Shown here: positions 42,497 to 50,842 of the stretch, in pieces | Position numbering within the stretch: position 1 is the first letter of the stretch | Layout of the letters: each line of letters opens with the position of its first letter | Origin: Apopatocola sp963628785 | GTDB lineage: Bacteria; Bacillota; Clostridia; Oscillospirales; Oscillospiraceae | Assembly (NCBI GenBank): GCA_963628785.1 | Contig: CAVGGQ010000001.1 | Location: 1 to 64,000, forward strand | Direction of reading: 5' to 3' | Length of the DNA: 64,000 nt | Translations under genes and position numbers: made by a program | The notes under the pieces: generated by a model | The model's input: only the letters and a program-made list of their open reading frames with translations | The model's database searches: none | Told to the model about the DNA's origin: nothing

Positions 42497-44377
42497 TTAT
42501 CTTACATCGTAGATGGTGATGCCGCCGGAGGAAAAGATGACCGGGTAGTTTGCATCCAAATACTCCGTGATGACGCCGGTTAGGGCGCGCTCGTAATAGC
42601 CGATGTAGACAAAGTCGATGTTCTCACTCCCGCGGTTTGCTTCAAATACCCCGGCATCGGTGAGCATACGGTCGGCGAGCTGCTGCTTGTCCGCATAATT
42701 CAGACCGTGATAATAGAGATAGGAGGCACTGCCGCACTCAATGTTTCGGCCGGTCAGCGTCGCTACGGCGTTGTCGTGGTTATCCTCCGTCAGGAATTTC
42801 GCGTCCGGTTCGGTGTTTTCCAGAATGTACTCCGCCGCTGCGACTTCGTCCGCGGAGAATAGCTCATAGCCATAGCGCGTTGTGCCGGACGCAGCTTCGC
42901 GTACGAGCGTAAACACTCCGGCATTGGAGGAGAGGAAGAGCGCAATGGCGAGCACAATGCTGCGCGCAGAAGCGCTTTCCAACTTCGAGAGCCAGGCACA
43001 GAGCGCATCGGCGCAAACGAAGCACGCGAAAGCGTAGGCAATATAGAGGAGCTTGTTGTTGTCATATACATTCGGTTGGAAAACGACGATCTCGCACAGC
43101 ACAAAAAAAAATATCGCACCCGAGAACGCTGCGCGCTGCTTGCGGGAGACAGAGAAAAAGGCAAACGGCGTCAGCACGAAAATAAACCCGACATTTTTCA
43201 CCCAGAACCACAGCCACGGATACTGCCCGTTGTTCACCCAGTCGATGACGATGCGCAGAAAATGGTCGTTGCCGCCGACGGAACGGAGCGTCCAGATCAA
43301 AAGCTGCGGCACGGCCAGCAGCACGGCGGGAAGCCCGAAGCGGAGCCAGCCGGAGAGCCAATGCCAAGTGAGCTTATCGCGGATGGCGGAATATACGAGC
43401 CAGCTTGCCGCCATGAGGCCGAGCGCAAAATAAGAGTGCGTGTGTACCATCGGCAGAAGCCCACCGAGAATACCCGCAGGTAGGTAAAGACGCGTGTCAC
43501 CGCGAAACACCGCGCGGAACAGGAGATACAAAACCGCAAAGAGCGCCGCCCAGCCGAAGAGCGTGGCGCGCTGCGGGAGCAGCATGTCGGCAATGACATT
43601 CACCCAGCGCATGCCTTTTTCGGTGAGGTTCGTCGGCGTTTTGTAAAAGCCGGAAATGAGGTCGGAGAACGAATAATCCCCGTTCAGAAAATAGATCATG
43701 CCGAGCCCGCCGTTCAGGAAAAAGAAGAGAAAAGCAAGCACCGGCGCATATTTTCTGCGGCAGAACTCGCGGGCGAGAAACCACACGCCGCAGAATACCT
43801 GCGCAAACGCAAAGAACATCGGGATCATATAAGCCCACCGCAGCGGCGTACCGAGAAGGTAAAGGCTCGAGGAAACACTGTCACACAGGAATGGATAGCA
43901 GATCTGCGTACCCGGCAGGAGATTATACTCCGGCGGGAATGTCTGCTGCTCGGCAATGGATGTGATAAAGCTTAAGTGCATCGCCATGTCGCCGTAGGTG
44001 CACTGCCCGGTATAGAGCGCGCCGTCTGCATTCCGCAGCGTGTGCGAGAGAATAAGCACAACGGCGAGCACCATGAACGGGACAAAGAGATAGGGGAGAG
44101 GTCGGTCAATTTTACCGCTCTCTGCGCACACCGCACGCTCCCGCTTTGGATAGACCCACAGCACCTGCACTGCAAGACCAATCATGGCAGCGCAAATGTG
44201 CGCTGCCGTTCCGAAACCCCACAGGAAGGCGAACGGCACCGGCACCCACATGGAAAGGAGCGTCCCCATAACGCTGCCGAGCCAAAGCCGGACGGCAAGC
44301 CGCTTTTCCGGGAAAATGCGCTGCGAGATCGCCTCGCCCGCGCTCTGCCAAAGCATAAACAAAAGAACTCCGAGCAT
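42497..44377 (-). CDS. Polytopic GT-C-like membrane glycosyltransferase
   Basis: 626 residues from the ATG at 44377 (AGAGG upstream), with about 12-13 membrane spans. The first large outer loop contains QCTYGDMAMHLSFITSIAEQ, an acidic/His motif in the position of GT-C catalytic Asp residues. The C-terminal outer domain holds FLTEDNHDNAVATLTGRN and is typical of bacterial GT-C/DUF2298-like proteins. The donor would be a polyprenyl-phosphate sugar and the acceptor a cell-envelope glycan or protein; neither can be named. It is divergent from two more GT-C genes. Confidence 0.7.
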   Translation of the reverse strand: MLGVLLFMLWQSAGEAISQRIFPEKRLAVRLWLGSVMGTLLSMWVPVPFAFLWGFGTAAHICAAMIGLAVQVLWVYPKRERAVCAESGKIDRPLPYLFVPFMVLAVVLILSHTLRNADGALYTGQCTYGDMAMHLSFITSIAEQQTFPPEYNLLPGTQICYPFLCDSVSSSLYLLGTPLRWAYMIPMFFAFAQVFCGVWFLAREFCRRKYAPVLAFLFFFLNGGLGMIYFLNGDYSFSDLISGFYKTPTNLTEKGMRWVNVIADMLLPQRATLFGWAALFAVLYLLFRAVFRGDTRLYLPAGILGGLLPMVHTHSYFALGLMAASWLVYSAIRDKLTWHWLSGWLRFGLPAVLLAVPQLLIWTLRSVGGNDHFLRIVIDWVNNGQYPWLWFWVKNVGFIFVLTPFAFFSVSRKQRAAFSGAIFFFVLCEIVVFQPNVYDNNKLLYIAYAFACFVCADALCAWLSKLESASARSIVLAIALFLSSNAGVFTLVREAASGTTRYGYELFSADEVAAAEYILENTEPDAKFLTEDNHDNAVATLTGRNIECGSASYLYYHGLNYADKQQLADRMLTDAGVFEANRGSENIDFVYIGYYERALTGVITEYLDANYPVIFSSGGITIYDVR

Positions 44378-44411
44378 GGATCGAAAACCTCTTACTGAAA
44401 AATACAAATGT

Positions 44412-44463
44412 ATTATAATCGGTCAACGTCTTATTTGCAATAGCAGACCAAGTATGATAAAAT
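44412..44463. promoter_or_regulatory. Divergent promoter pair sharing one palindromic -35
   Basis: TTGCAA at 44435-44440 is its own reverse complement. To the right, a 17-bp spacer leads to TAAAAT (44458-44463); to the left, a 17-bp spacer leads to TATAAT on the minus strand (44417-44412). Both GT-C transcription units could use the same -35 hexamer. Confidence 0.6.
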
Positions 44464-44501
44464 AAACAGGCAATTTAAAAATCCCGATAGGGGGCTTTTC
44501 A

Positions 44502-46514
44502 TTGAAACGATCCCAATTGCGACAGGCAATGATTTTCCTTCTCGCCGCATTGCTCCTCTGCTCCGGTGTTTTTGCGGCCGGGTCACTCATTGATAATGCG
44601 GATTTCTCCGGTACGGATATTCCGGAAGGCTGGGACATCACGGCCTATTCCGACTCCGACTATTCCGTTTACACGGAAGACGGTGCGCTCGTGATCGAAG
44701 CAAATACGGAGAACGATGTGCGCCTGTGCCAAATGGTCAAGGTAAAGCCGAACACCGCCTATAAGCTGACGGCGGAGATCGCCGCGCAGAATGTAAGCGG
44801 CGGGCGCGGCGTGTGCCTTGCCGTGGATAACTACATGCTTGACGGCACCTACGCCGTCGGCAACGGCAAGCTCGGCGGTTTCGACTGGACGGAAGGATCG
44901 CTCATCGTCCGCACCGGCTCCGACCAGACATACATCAACATCGCGCTCCGCCTCGGAAGCTACAGCGAGATGTCCTCCGGCAAAGCGTATTTCCGCTCGG
45001 TGGAGCTCACAAAGTGCTCGGGCGTCGAGGCTGCCTCGGCCGTTTTTCTCGAGAACACGGCACAGGAACGGTCTTCTCAGACAAACGAGGAGAGCGATGA
45101 GGCGCGCACAATCCGCCTCAAGTCCTATCTGCACCTTTTCATCGTTTGCTCCGTCGTCCTCTCCTGCGTCTTCCTTTGGGGCTTCTACCGCAATCGCAAT
45201 ACCTTCTACTCTGTCCCTGCAGAGAAAAAGACGGTACGGCGCTGCTTTGCCCTGCTGATCCTCGTCGGCCTGCTCCTTCGTATGCTTCTCACCATCATCT
45301 TCGGCGGACACGACTACGATATGAATTGCTGGATCGCCTGGGGACGTGACATTGCTTCCAACGGTACGGCACAATTCTATACTGCCGCCGGCCATGAGTG
45401 GTACGACTACCCGCCCACTTATATGCTCGTCCTTGCACTTATCACGCATATCCTGAATTTTCTGCACATTTCCGCAAACACGGGTGCGGGCATATTTGCC
45501 TTCATGCTCCCTGCGTACATTGCGGATGCCTGCACCGGCGTTGTGCTGATGCATTTGGCCCAGAAACGCGGCTTCTCGGAGAGCGCGTGCCTGTTCTTAG
45601 GTGGAATATGTATCTTCAACCCCGCCGCAGTCATTCTCTCCGGCGCATGGGGACAGATCGATTCGATCCTGACGCTGCTCCTCCTGCTGAGCTTTTCGGA
45701 ACTGCTGCAAAACCGTCGGATCTCTGCTGGAGCGATCTACGGCCTTGCCATTATGACGAAGTGGCAGGCACTTATTTACGGCCCGGTGCTCGCGGCAGCG
45801 TATCTTCTTTCCGTTCGCTCCCGGAATGATGCAGTGCGCACACTCGGCGGCGTAGCGGCGGCTGTGGCCGTGATCCTCGGCGTATCGCTCCCGTTCCACG
45901 GTGACCAATGCCTTTTCTGGGTTGTGGAACGATTTCTGCAGTCGGCGGGCGGCTACGACTATGCCAGCGTGGAAGCCTATAACTTCATGGCGCTCTGCGG
46001 CGGCAACTGGACGGCTTCTTCCGATAGCATTTTCCTCGGCATCAGCTACAAAGCCTTTGGTACGGACGCCATCGTGCTTGCCGTCGGCATCTCCATCGCA
46101 ATGCTCGTGCGTTCGCGTTGCCGCAAAGGCGCGGATATACTGCAGCGCACACCCGGAACGCTCTACATTTCCGCTGCTTTCTGCATGTTTATGATCTTCA
46201 CATTCGGACACTATATGCACGAGCGCTATGCTTTCCCGGTCATGGCGCTGCTCCTCTTCGGCTATGTTTGCACGCGCGAGGCGCGGCTTCTCGCCTGTTC
46301 CATGCAGCTGAGCGTTGTGCTTGCGCTCAACGAGGCCACAGCCATGTATGTCGTCTCCAACGCTGCGACTTCGGCCGTTCGCGGCACGACACAGCACAAT
46401 GTCGTAGTGGCCGTATGTTCGATTTTCGAGGTGCTGACCTTTGCCTATACGGCGTATGTCTGTCTGCAGCATCAATTTGCCGACAAAAACGGGGAGGTGG
46501 CGCGCGATGCGTAA
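44502..46514 (+). CDS. GT-C mannosyltransferase-like protein with N-terminal carbohydrate-binding-like domain
   Basis: 670 residues; TTG start at 44502 after GGGGG. Signal/first span at 10-26, then an outer jelly-roll domain (28-175) resembling CBM4/9: DIPEGWDITAYSDSDYSVYT, RLCQMVKVKPNTAYKLTAEI, GSYSEMSSGKAYFRSVEL. After a span at about 205-225 comes the GT-C core with FGGHDYDMNCWIAWGRDIAS, the catalytic-Asp loop, and about ten more spans (LIYGPVLAAAYLL, FGHYMHERYAFPVMALLLFG). A dolichol-phosphate-mannose-type transferase is likely. It overlaps the PMT-family gene by 8 bp. Confidence 0.78.
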   Translation: MKRSQLRQAMIFLLAALLLCSGVFAAGSLIDNADFSGTDIPEGWDITAYSDSDYSVYTEDGALVIEANTENDVRLCQMVKVKPNTAYKLTAEIAAQNVSGGRGVCLAVDNYMLDGTYAVGNGKLGGFDWTEGSLIVRTGSDQTYINIALRLGSYSEMSSGKAYFRSVELTKCSGVEAASAVFLENTAQERSSQTNEESDEARTIRLKSYLHLFIVCSVVLSCVFLWGFYRNRNTFYSVPAEKKTVRRCFALLILVGLLLRMLLTIIFGGHDYDMNCWIAWGRDIASNGTAQFYTAAGHEWYDYPPTYMLVLALITHILNFLHISANTGAGIFAFMLPAYIADACTGVVLMHLAQKRGFSESACLFLGGICIFNPAAVILSGAWGQIDSILTLLLLLSFSELLQNRRISAGAIYGLAIMTKWQALIYGPVLAAAYLLSVRSRNDAVRTLGGVAAAVAVILGVSLPFHGDQCLFWVVERFLQSAGGYDYASVEAYNFMALCGGNWTASSDSIFLGISYKAFGTDAIVLAVGISIAMLVRSRCRKGADILQRTPGTLYISAAFCMFMIFTFGHYMHERYAFPVMALLLFGYVCTREARLLACSMQLSVVLALNEATAMYVVSNAATSAVRGTTQHNVVVAVCSIFEVLTFAYTAYVCLQHQFADKNGEVARDA

Positions 46515-48264
46515 TTTCATTGTTTCTTCCGAGCGAAACACTCGCCTCGATAAAGGCGACCGCCGCCTCATGTGGGCGATCACGATCCTCTATACGATTT
46601 TCACCCTGCTGAATCTCGGCACGCTTTCGTTCCCGACGAGCGTGTATACCACGAGCGACTCCGAGACCGTGCAGCTCGACCTCGGCGCGGAATACGATGT
46701 CGCCGAGATATGGATCAACGGCAACATCGCCGAGGGCACTGTGGTCTTCACTGCAGATGACGGTGTGATCGCCGAATACTCGCAGACCTACGGCAATATG
46801 TTCTCGTGGCGGATCGTCAACACGACCATGCACACCCGGTACATCACGATCCGGCGCACCTCGGGGAAAATCTCCTTGAACGAGATCGCTTTCTTCGATT
46901 CCGAAGGCACTCTTCTCCCGGCAGTGCTCGGCGAAGGCACGAGCCTCGGCGCGGAGCTCGTCGATGAGCAGAACACCGTTCCCGAAGAGATCGGCTATAT
47001 GAACGGCATGTATTTCGATGAGATCTACCACGCCCGCACGGCGTACGAGTTCATCCACTGCATGAGCGTGTACGAATGGACGCACCCGCCGCTCGGCAAG
47101 ATCATCATTATGCTCGGCATCCTCATTTTTGGCATGAAGCCGTTCGGCTGGCGCTTTATGCCGGCTCTGTTCGGCGCAGCTATGATTCCGATTTTCTTCA
47201 CGCTCGCCAAGCGCCTCTTCCGGCGGAGAGATTTTGCGTTCCTCGCCGCTGCGCTCCTCGTCCTCGACACGATGCACTATACGCAGACGCGCATCGCAAC
47301 GGTCGATGTGTTCATACTCTTCTTTATTCTCCTCATGTATCTCTTCATGACCGACTACATTCAGCGGGACTACATGACCGCGCCGATGAAAAAGCTCTTT
47401 CTCCCGCTCGGCGCGTGCGGCGTGAGCTTCGGTTTCGGCGTCGCGTCCAAGTGGACGGGACTCTATGCCGGCGCGGGACTTGCCGTCATCTTTTTCGTAC
47501 ACATGATCCGCATCGGTCTCTCCTGTAAAGGTGACAGAAAAAAAGTACGCCTCTTCTGGCACCGCACATGGCTCACGGTCGCGTTTTGCTGCGTGTTCTT
47601 CCTCGCGATACCCGCGCTCATCTATTACCTTTCGTACATTCCCTTCTACCGCTATGAGGCGTCGAAGGGAACATCTGTCGATACGCTCGCTCTTCTCATT
47701 CAGCAGCAAAAGTCGATGTACAGCTACCACAGCGGCCTGACCGCTACGCACACCTGCCAGTCCACCTGGTACGAGTGGCCGTTCACCTCGTGCTCAGTGT
47801 GGTTCTACTTCAAGTCGCTCGACGGCAACAAGGTCTCGAACATTTCCTCTACCGGCAGCCCCGCCGTGTGGTGGGTGAGCGCCGTCGGCACCATCCTGCT
47901 CGCCGTGGAAGTCGTCTTCCGCCGCACAAAGCACGAGAATGCTCACTGGAAACAGGCGGGATGCATCCTGCTCGCCGCCATTGCAGCCAACTATCTGCCG
48001 TGGACGCTCGTCCCGCGCTGCACATTCCAGTATCATTTCTTCACAACCTTCCCCTTCGTGGTGCTCGCCGCCATTTTCTTCCTGCAGCATCTCGATGAGA
48101 AAGGGGAAGTGAGCGCGAAAATCAAATGGATCTGGCTCGGTGCTGCCGCAGCCTATTTTCTCCTGCTCCTCCCCGCCGTCTCCGGTATCCCCATGCCGCG
48201 CCTCTACGCGCAGTTCCTCGAGTACGCTCTCCCGAGCGCCCAGCTCTTCTTCGGCGCCGTTTAA
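46507..48264 (+). CDS. PMT-family protein O-mannosyltransferase with inserted discoidin-like domain
   Basis: 585 residues from the ATG at 46507 (GGGGAGG upstream). The catalytic loop NGMYFDEIYHARTAYEF carries the Asp-Glu pair of PMT enzymes; WTHPPLGKIIIMLGI, DTMHYTQTRIATVD and FGVASKWTGLYAG are family blocks, and the C-terminal part matches the PMT four-span region. Between the first span (22-42) and the catalytic loop, residues 45-150 (TVQLDLGAEYDVAEIWI, TRYITIRRTSGKISLNEIAF) look like a discoidin/galactose-binding domain outside the membrane. It probably adds mannose to secreted proteins, such as the large surface proteins nearby. Confidence 0.85.
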   Translation: MRNFIVSSERNTRLDKGDRRLMWAITILYTIFTLLNLGTLSFPTSVYTTSDSETVQLDLGAEYDVAEIWINGNIAEGTVVFTADDGVIAEYSQTYGNMFSWRIVNTTMHTRYITIRRTSGKISLNEIAFFDSEGTLLPAVLGEGTSLGAELVDEQNTVPEEIGYMNGMYFDEIYHARTAYEFIHCMSVYEWTHPPLGKIIIMLGILIFGMKPFGWRFMPALFGAAMIPIFFTLAKRLFRRRDFAFLAAALLVLDTMHYTQTRIATVDVFILFFILLMYLFMTDYIQRDYMTAPMKKLFLPLGACGVSFGFGVASKWTGLYAGAGLAVIFFVHMIRIGLSCKGDRKKVRLFWHRTWLTVAFCCVFFLAIPALIYYLSYIPFYRYEASKGTSVDTLALLIQQQKSMYSYHSGLTATHTCQSTWYEWPFTSCSVWFYFKSLDGNKVSNISSTGSPAVWWVSAVGTILLAVEVVFRRTKHENAHWKQAGCILLAAIAANYLPWTLVPRCTFQYHFFTTFPFVVLAAIFFLQHLDEKGEVSAKIKWIWLGAAAAYFLLLLPAVSGIPMPRLYAQFLEYALPSAQLFFGAV

Positions 48265-48380
48265 CGAAAAACCGCGCCCCTGCCGGAAAACCTTTTTCGA
48301 AGACTTTAAGAAAAAACATTGAAAATGTAGCGTATCTTCACAAGGTGTTCATAAAAATTTTGCAAGGGGATAATTTTTTG

Positions 48381-48409
48381 TTGAAATTAACCATCGAAGA
48401 TGGTATAAT
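48381..48409 (+). promoter_or_regulatory. Promoter of the ABC uptake operon
   Basis: TTGAAA (48381-48386), 17-bp spacer, consensus TATAAT (48404-48409), 70 bp upstream of the binding-protein start. Confidence 0.75.
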
Positions 48410-48478
48410 CCACGGTACAAAGAGAGACGGCGGCATTTTGTCCGTCACTCTCGGAAAAAAACATTTAGGAGGATACCA

Positions 48479-49630
48479 ATGAAAAAGATCCTTGCACTGC
48501 TTCTGACTCTCTGCATGGTGTTCGCACTGTGCGCCTGCGGCCAGACGGCAGAGACGACCACAACGGAAGAGACCGCCGCAACGGAGGAGACCGCCGCAAC
48601 GGAGGAGACCGCCGCAACGGAGGAGACCGCTGCAACGGAGGAGACCGCTGCAACGGAAGAGGCCGCTGAAGAGCCCACAGCCGAAGAGACGGCCGAGAAG
48701 GCTCCCGAAGACTACACCGGCAAACTTGTAGTCTACTCTCCCCACGATGCGGATCCCCTGAACGACGGCGTTGCCCAGTTCCGGGAGAAGTACCCCAACA
48801 TTGAGGTCGAAGTCATTGCCGCCGGCACCGGCGAGCTCTGCCAGCGCCTCGTAGCCGAAGCTGAGAATCCCCAGGGCGATGTCCTGTGGGGAGGCGGTGC
48901 CGACACGCTCGCTGCCTACACCGATTATTTTGAGCCCTATGTCTGTGCCAACGACGAGTTCATCGCCGCCGAGTACAAGGACGCCGACGGCTACTGGATC
49001 GGCGAGTCCCCGCTGCCCATGGTCTTCATCTACAACAAGACCCTGATCAACGAGGAAGATGTTCCCACCACTTGGGAAGGCCTGTGCGATGAATCCCTGA
49101 AGGGAAAGATTGCTTACTGCTCTCCCTCCAAGTCCGGCTCCGCTTACACCCAGCTGTGCACCATGCTCTTCAGCCAGCCTACCATCGAGGATGGCTGGGC
49201 ACTCGTTGAGAAGTTCATCGCGAACCTCGGCGGCAAGCTGCAGGATTCCTCCGGCAACTGCCACAAGCTCGTTGCCGCCGGTGAGTACGCTCTCGGTGTG
49301 ACCATCGAGAAGTCCGCAGTCCTCTATGCCGACAATCCGGACATCGGCTTTGTGTACCCCGAAAGCAACTCGGCCGTTCCCGACGGTGTCGCGCTCATCA
49401 AGAACTGCCCGAACGAAGAGAACGCGAAGCTGTTCATCGACTTCGTCACCAGCGCCGAGTGCCAGACTAGACAGAACAGCGAATGGGCCCGCCGCCCGGT
49501 TCGCTCCGACATCACCCCCGAGGGCCTCTGCTCTCTCGACAAGTGCAATGTCACGGCCTATGACTTCTCCTACGCCGCCACCAACCGCGACGCCATCAAG
49601 GAGCAGTTCAACGACCTTGTTGCAGGCTGA
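48479..49630 (+). CDS. ABC transporter substrate-binding lipoprotein (iron/FbpA type)
   Basis: 383 residues; lipoprotein signal MKKILALLLTLCMVFALCAC, a repeated Thr/Glu/Ala linker (28-75), then a periplasmic-binding fold: KLVVYSPHDADPLNDGVAQF, VEVIAAGTGELCQRLVAEAE, DVLWGGGADTLAAY, PMVFIYNKTLI and a C-terminal ARRPVRSDITP. The ferric-ion/FutA-like group is the best match, but the metal-ligand tyrosines cannot be assigned by eye, so a phosphonate, thiamine or other anion is possible. AGGAGG lies 7 nt upstream; the ATPase and permease follow. Confidence 0.85.
   Translation: MKKILALLLTLCMVFALCACGQTAETTTTEETAATEETAATEETAATEETAATEETAATEEAAEEPTAEETAEKAPEDYTGKLVVYSPHDADPLNDGVAQFREKYPNIEVEVIAAGTGELCQRLVAEAENPQGDVLWGGGADTLAAYTDYFEPYVCANDEFIAAEYKDADGYWIGESPLPMVFIYNKTLINEEDVPTTWEGLCDESLKGKIAYCSPSKSGSAYTQLCTMLFSQPTIEDGWALVEKFIANLGGKLQDSSGNCHKLVAAGEYALGVTIEKSAVLYADNPDIGFVYPESNSAVPDGVALIKNCPNEENAKLFIDFVTSAECQTRQNSEWARRPVRSDITPEGLCSLDKCNVTAYDFSYAATNRDAIKEQFNDLVAG
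48563..48670 (+). repeat. 18-bp tandem repeat (about six units) inside the binding-protein gene
   Basis: Units of ACGGAGGAGACCGCCGCA or close variants at 48563, 48581, 48599, 48617, 48635 and a degenerate one at 48653, encoding T-E-E-T-A-A repeats. Being 18 bp, changes in copy number keep the frame. Confidence 0.9.
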
Positions 49631-49654
49631 TATCCGCTCTATAAATTTACTGCG

Positions 49655-49721
49655 GGAGGCACCTTCCTAAGGTGCCTCCTTGCGGTTTACCGCTGACATC
49701 TGCGGCAGAAGCGCTGCCGCA
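49655..49721 (+). promoter_or_regulatory. Cluster of three hairpins between binding protein and ATPase genes
   Basis: GGAGGCACCTT/AAGGTGCCTCC (49655-49665, 49669-49679, perfect 11-bp stem), GCGGT/ACCGC (49682-49693) and TGCGGCAG/CTGCCGCA (49701-49708, 49714-49721). None has a T run. The arrangement fits partial termination or protection of the upstream mRNA 3' end, giving more binding protein than transporter. Confidence 0.55.
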
Positions 49722-49768
49722 AATGTGAACCGTAAATCGTACATACTACACATATCGGAGGACATCGT

Positions 49769-50842
49769 ATGAGCAACCATGTAATCATCAACAACGCCGT
49801 GAAGCGCTATGGGGACTTCGTCGCCCTCAATGGTGTGTCGCTGGACATCCGTGAGGGAGAATTTTTCACACTTCTCGGTCCGTCCGGCTGCGGCAAAACC
49901 ACGCTGCTGCGCATGATCGCAGGCTTCAACTCCATCGAAGGCGGCGACTTCTATTTTGGCGAAAAGCGCATCAACGATGTCCCCGCCCACAAGCGCGACA
50001 TCGGTATGGTGTTCCAGAACTACGCTATCTTCCCGCATCTCACCGTGCGCGAGAATGTCGCCTACGGCCTGAAGGCCCGCAAGATCCCTGCCAAGGACAT
50101 CAAGCCCCGCGTGGATGAGGCCCTCGAGCTCGTGCAGATCTCCCACCTTGCCGACCGCAAACCGAGCGAGCTCTCCGGCGGCCAGCAGCAGCGCGTCGCG
50201 CTCGCCCGCGCCTTCGTCATCGAGCCGAGCGTCCTTCTCATGGATGAGCCGCTCTCGAACCTCGACGCCAAGCTTCGCGTGCAGATGCGCTACGTCATCA
50301 AAAAGCTCCAGCGCCGCCTCGGCATCACGACCATCTATGTCACGCACGATCAGGAGGAAGCTCTCGCTATCTCCGACCGAATCGCCGTCATGAAGGACGG
50401 CCACATCATGCAGATCGGCACGCCGAACGAGATTTACGCCAAGCCGCAGAATCCGTTCGTCGCGGGTTTCATCGGCGTGAGCAACTTCCTCGACTGCGAG
50501 GTTAATGCTCCCGTCGCAGGGAACGCCGAAGTGACCATCAAAAACGAGCTTTCCGTTTTCATTCCGGTGCGCCGTGCCTATACCGGCAAAGGCAAGATCT
50601 CTGCACGCCCCGAGCAGCTTTTCTTCTCTGAAGACGGCATGCCCGGCACGGTTCTTTTCTCTACCTTCCTCGGCGACTTCATAGAGTATGAAGTGCAGCT
50701 CGACGACGGCCAGAGCCTCATCGTGAACGAGTACACCAAAGACACATCCGACGTTCACGCCGACGGTGAGCATGTACATCTGAGCTTCGATCCGCTGCGC
50801 ATCTCCCTCTACAACGAAAACGAGGAGGTGCTCAGCCTGTGA
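49769..50842 (+). CDS. ABC transporter ATP-binding protein (FbpC/PotA type)
   Basis: 357 residues. Walker A GPSGCGKTTLLRMIAG, Q-loop MVFQNYAIFPHLTV, signature LSGGQQQRVALARAF, Walker B VLLMDEPLSNLDAK, H-loop YVTHDQEEALAISDR. The C-terminal 120 residues are a TOBE-type regulatory domain (ISARPEQLFFSEDG). It powers the fused permease encoded next. CGGAGG lies 8 nt upstream. The stop overlaps the GTG start of the permease by 4 bp. Confidence 0.93.
   Translation: MSNHVIINNAVKRYGDFVALNGVSLDIREGEFFTLLGPSGCGKTTLLRMIAGFNSIEGGDFYFGEKRINDVPAHKRDIGMVFQNYAIFPHLTVRENVAYGLKARKIPAKDIKPRVDEALELVQISHLADRKPSELSGGQQQRVALARAFVIEPSVLLMDEPLSNLDAKLRVQMRYVIKKLQRRLGITTIYVTHDQEEALAISDRIAVMKDGHIMQIGTPNEIYAKPQNPFVAGFIGVSNFLDCEVNAPVAGNAEVTIKNELSVFIPVRRAYTGKGKISARPEQLFFSEDGMPGTVLFSTFLGDFIEYEVQLDDGQSLIVNEYTKDTSDVHADGEHVHLSFDPLRISLYNENEEVLSL

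Noticed and set aside
48563..48670. Regular 18-bp repeats considered as a CRISPR or similar array
   Set aside because: There are no spacers; the units are contiguous and in frame within a lipoprotein linker.
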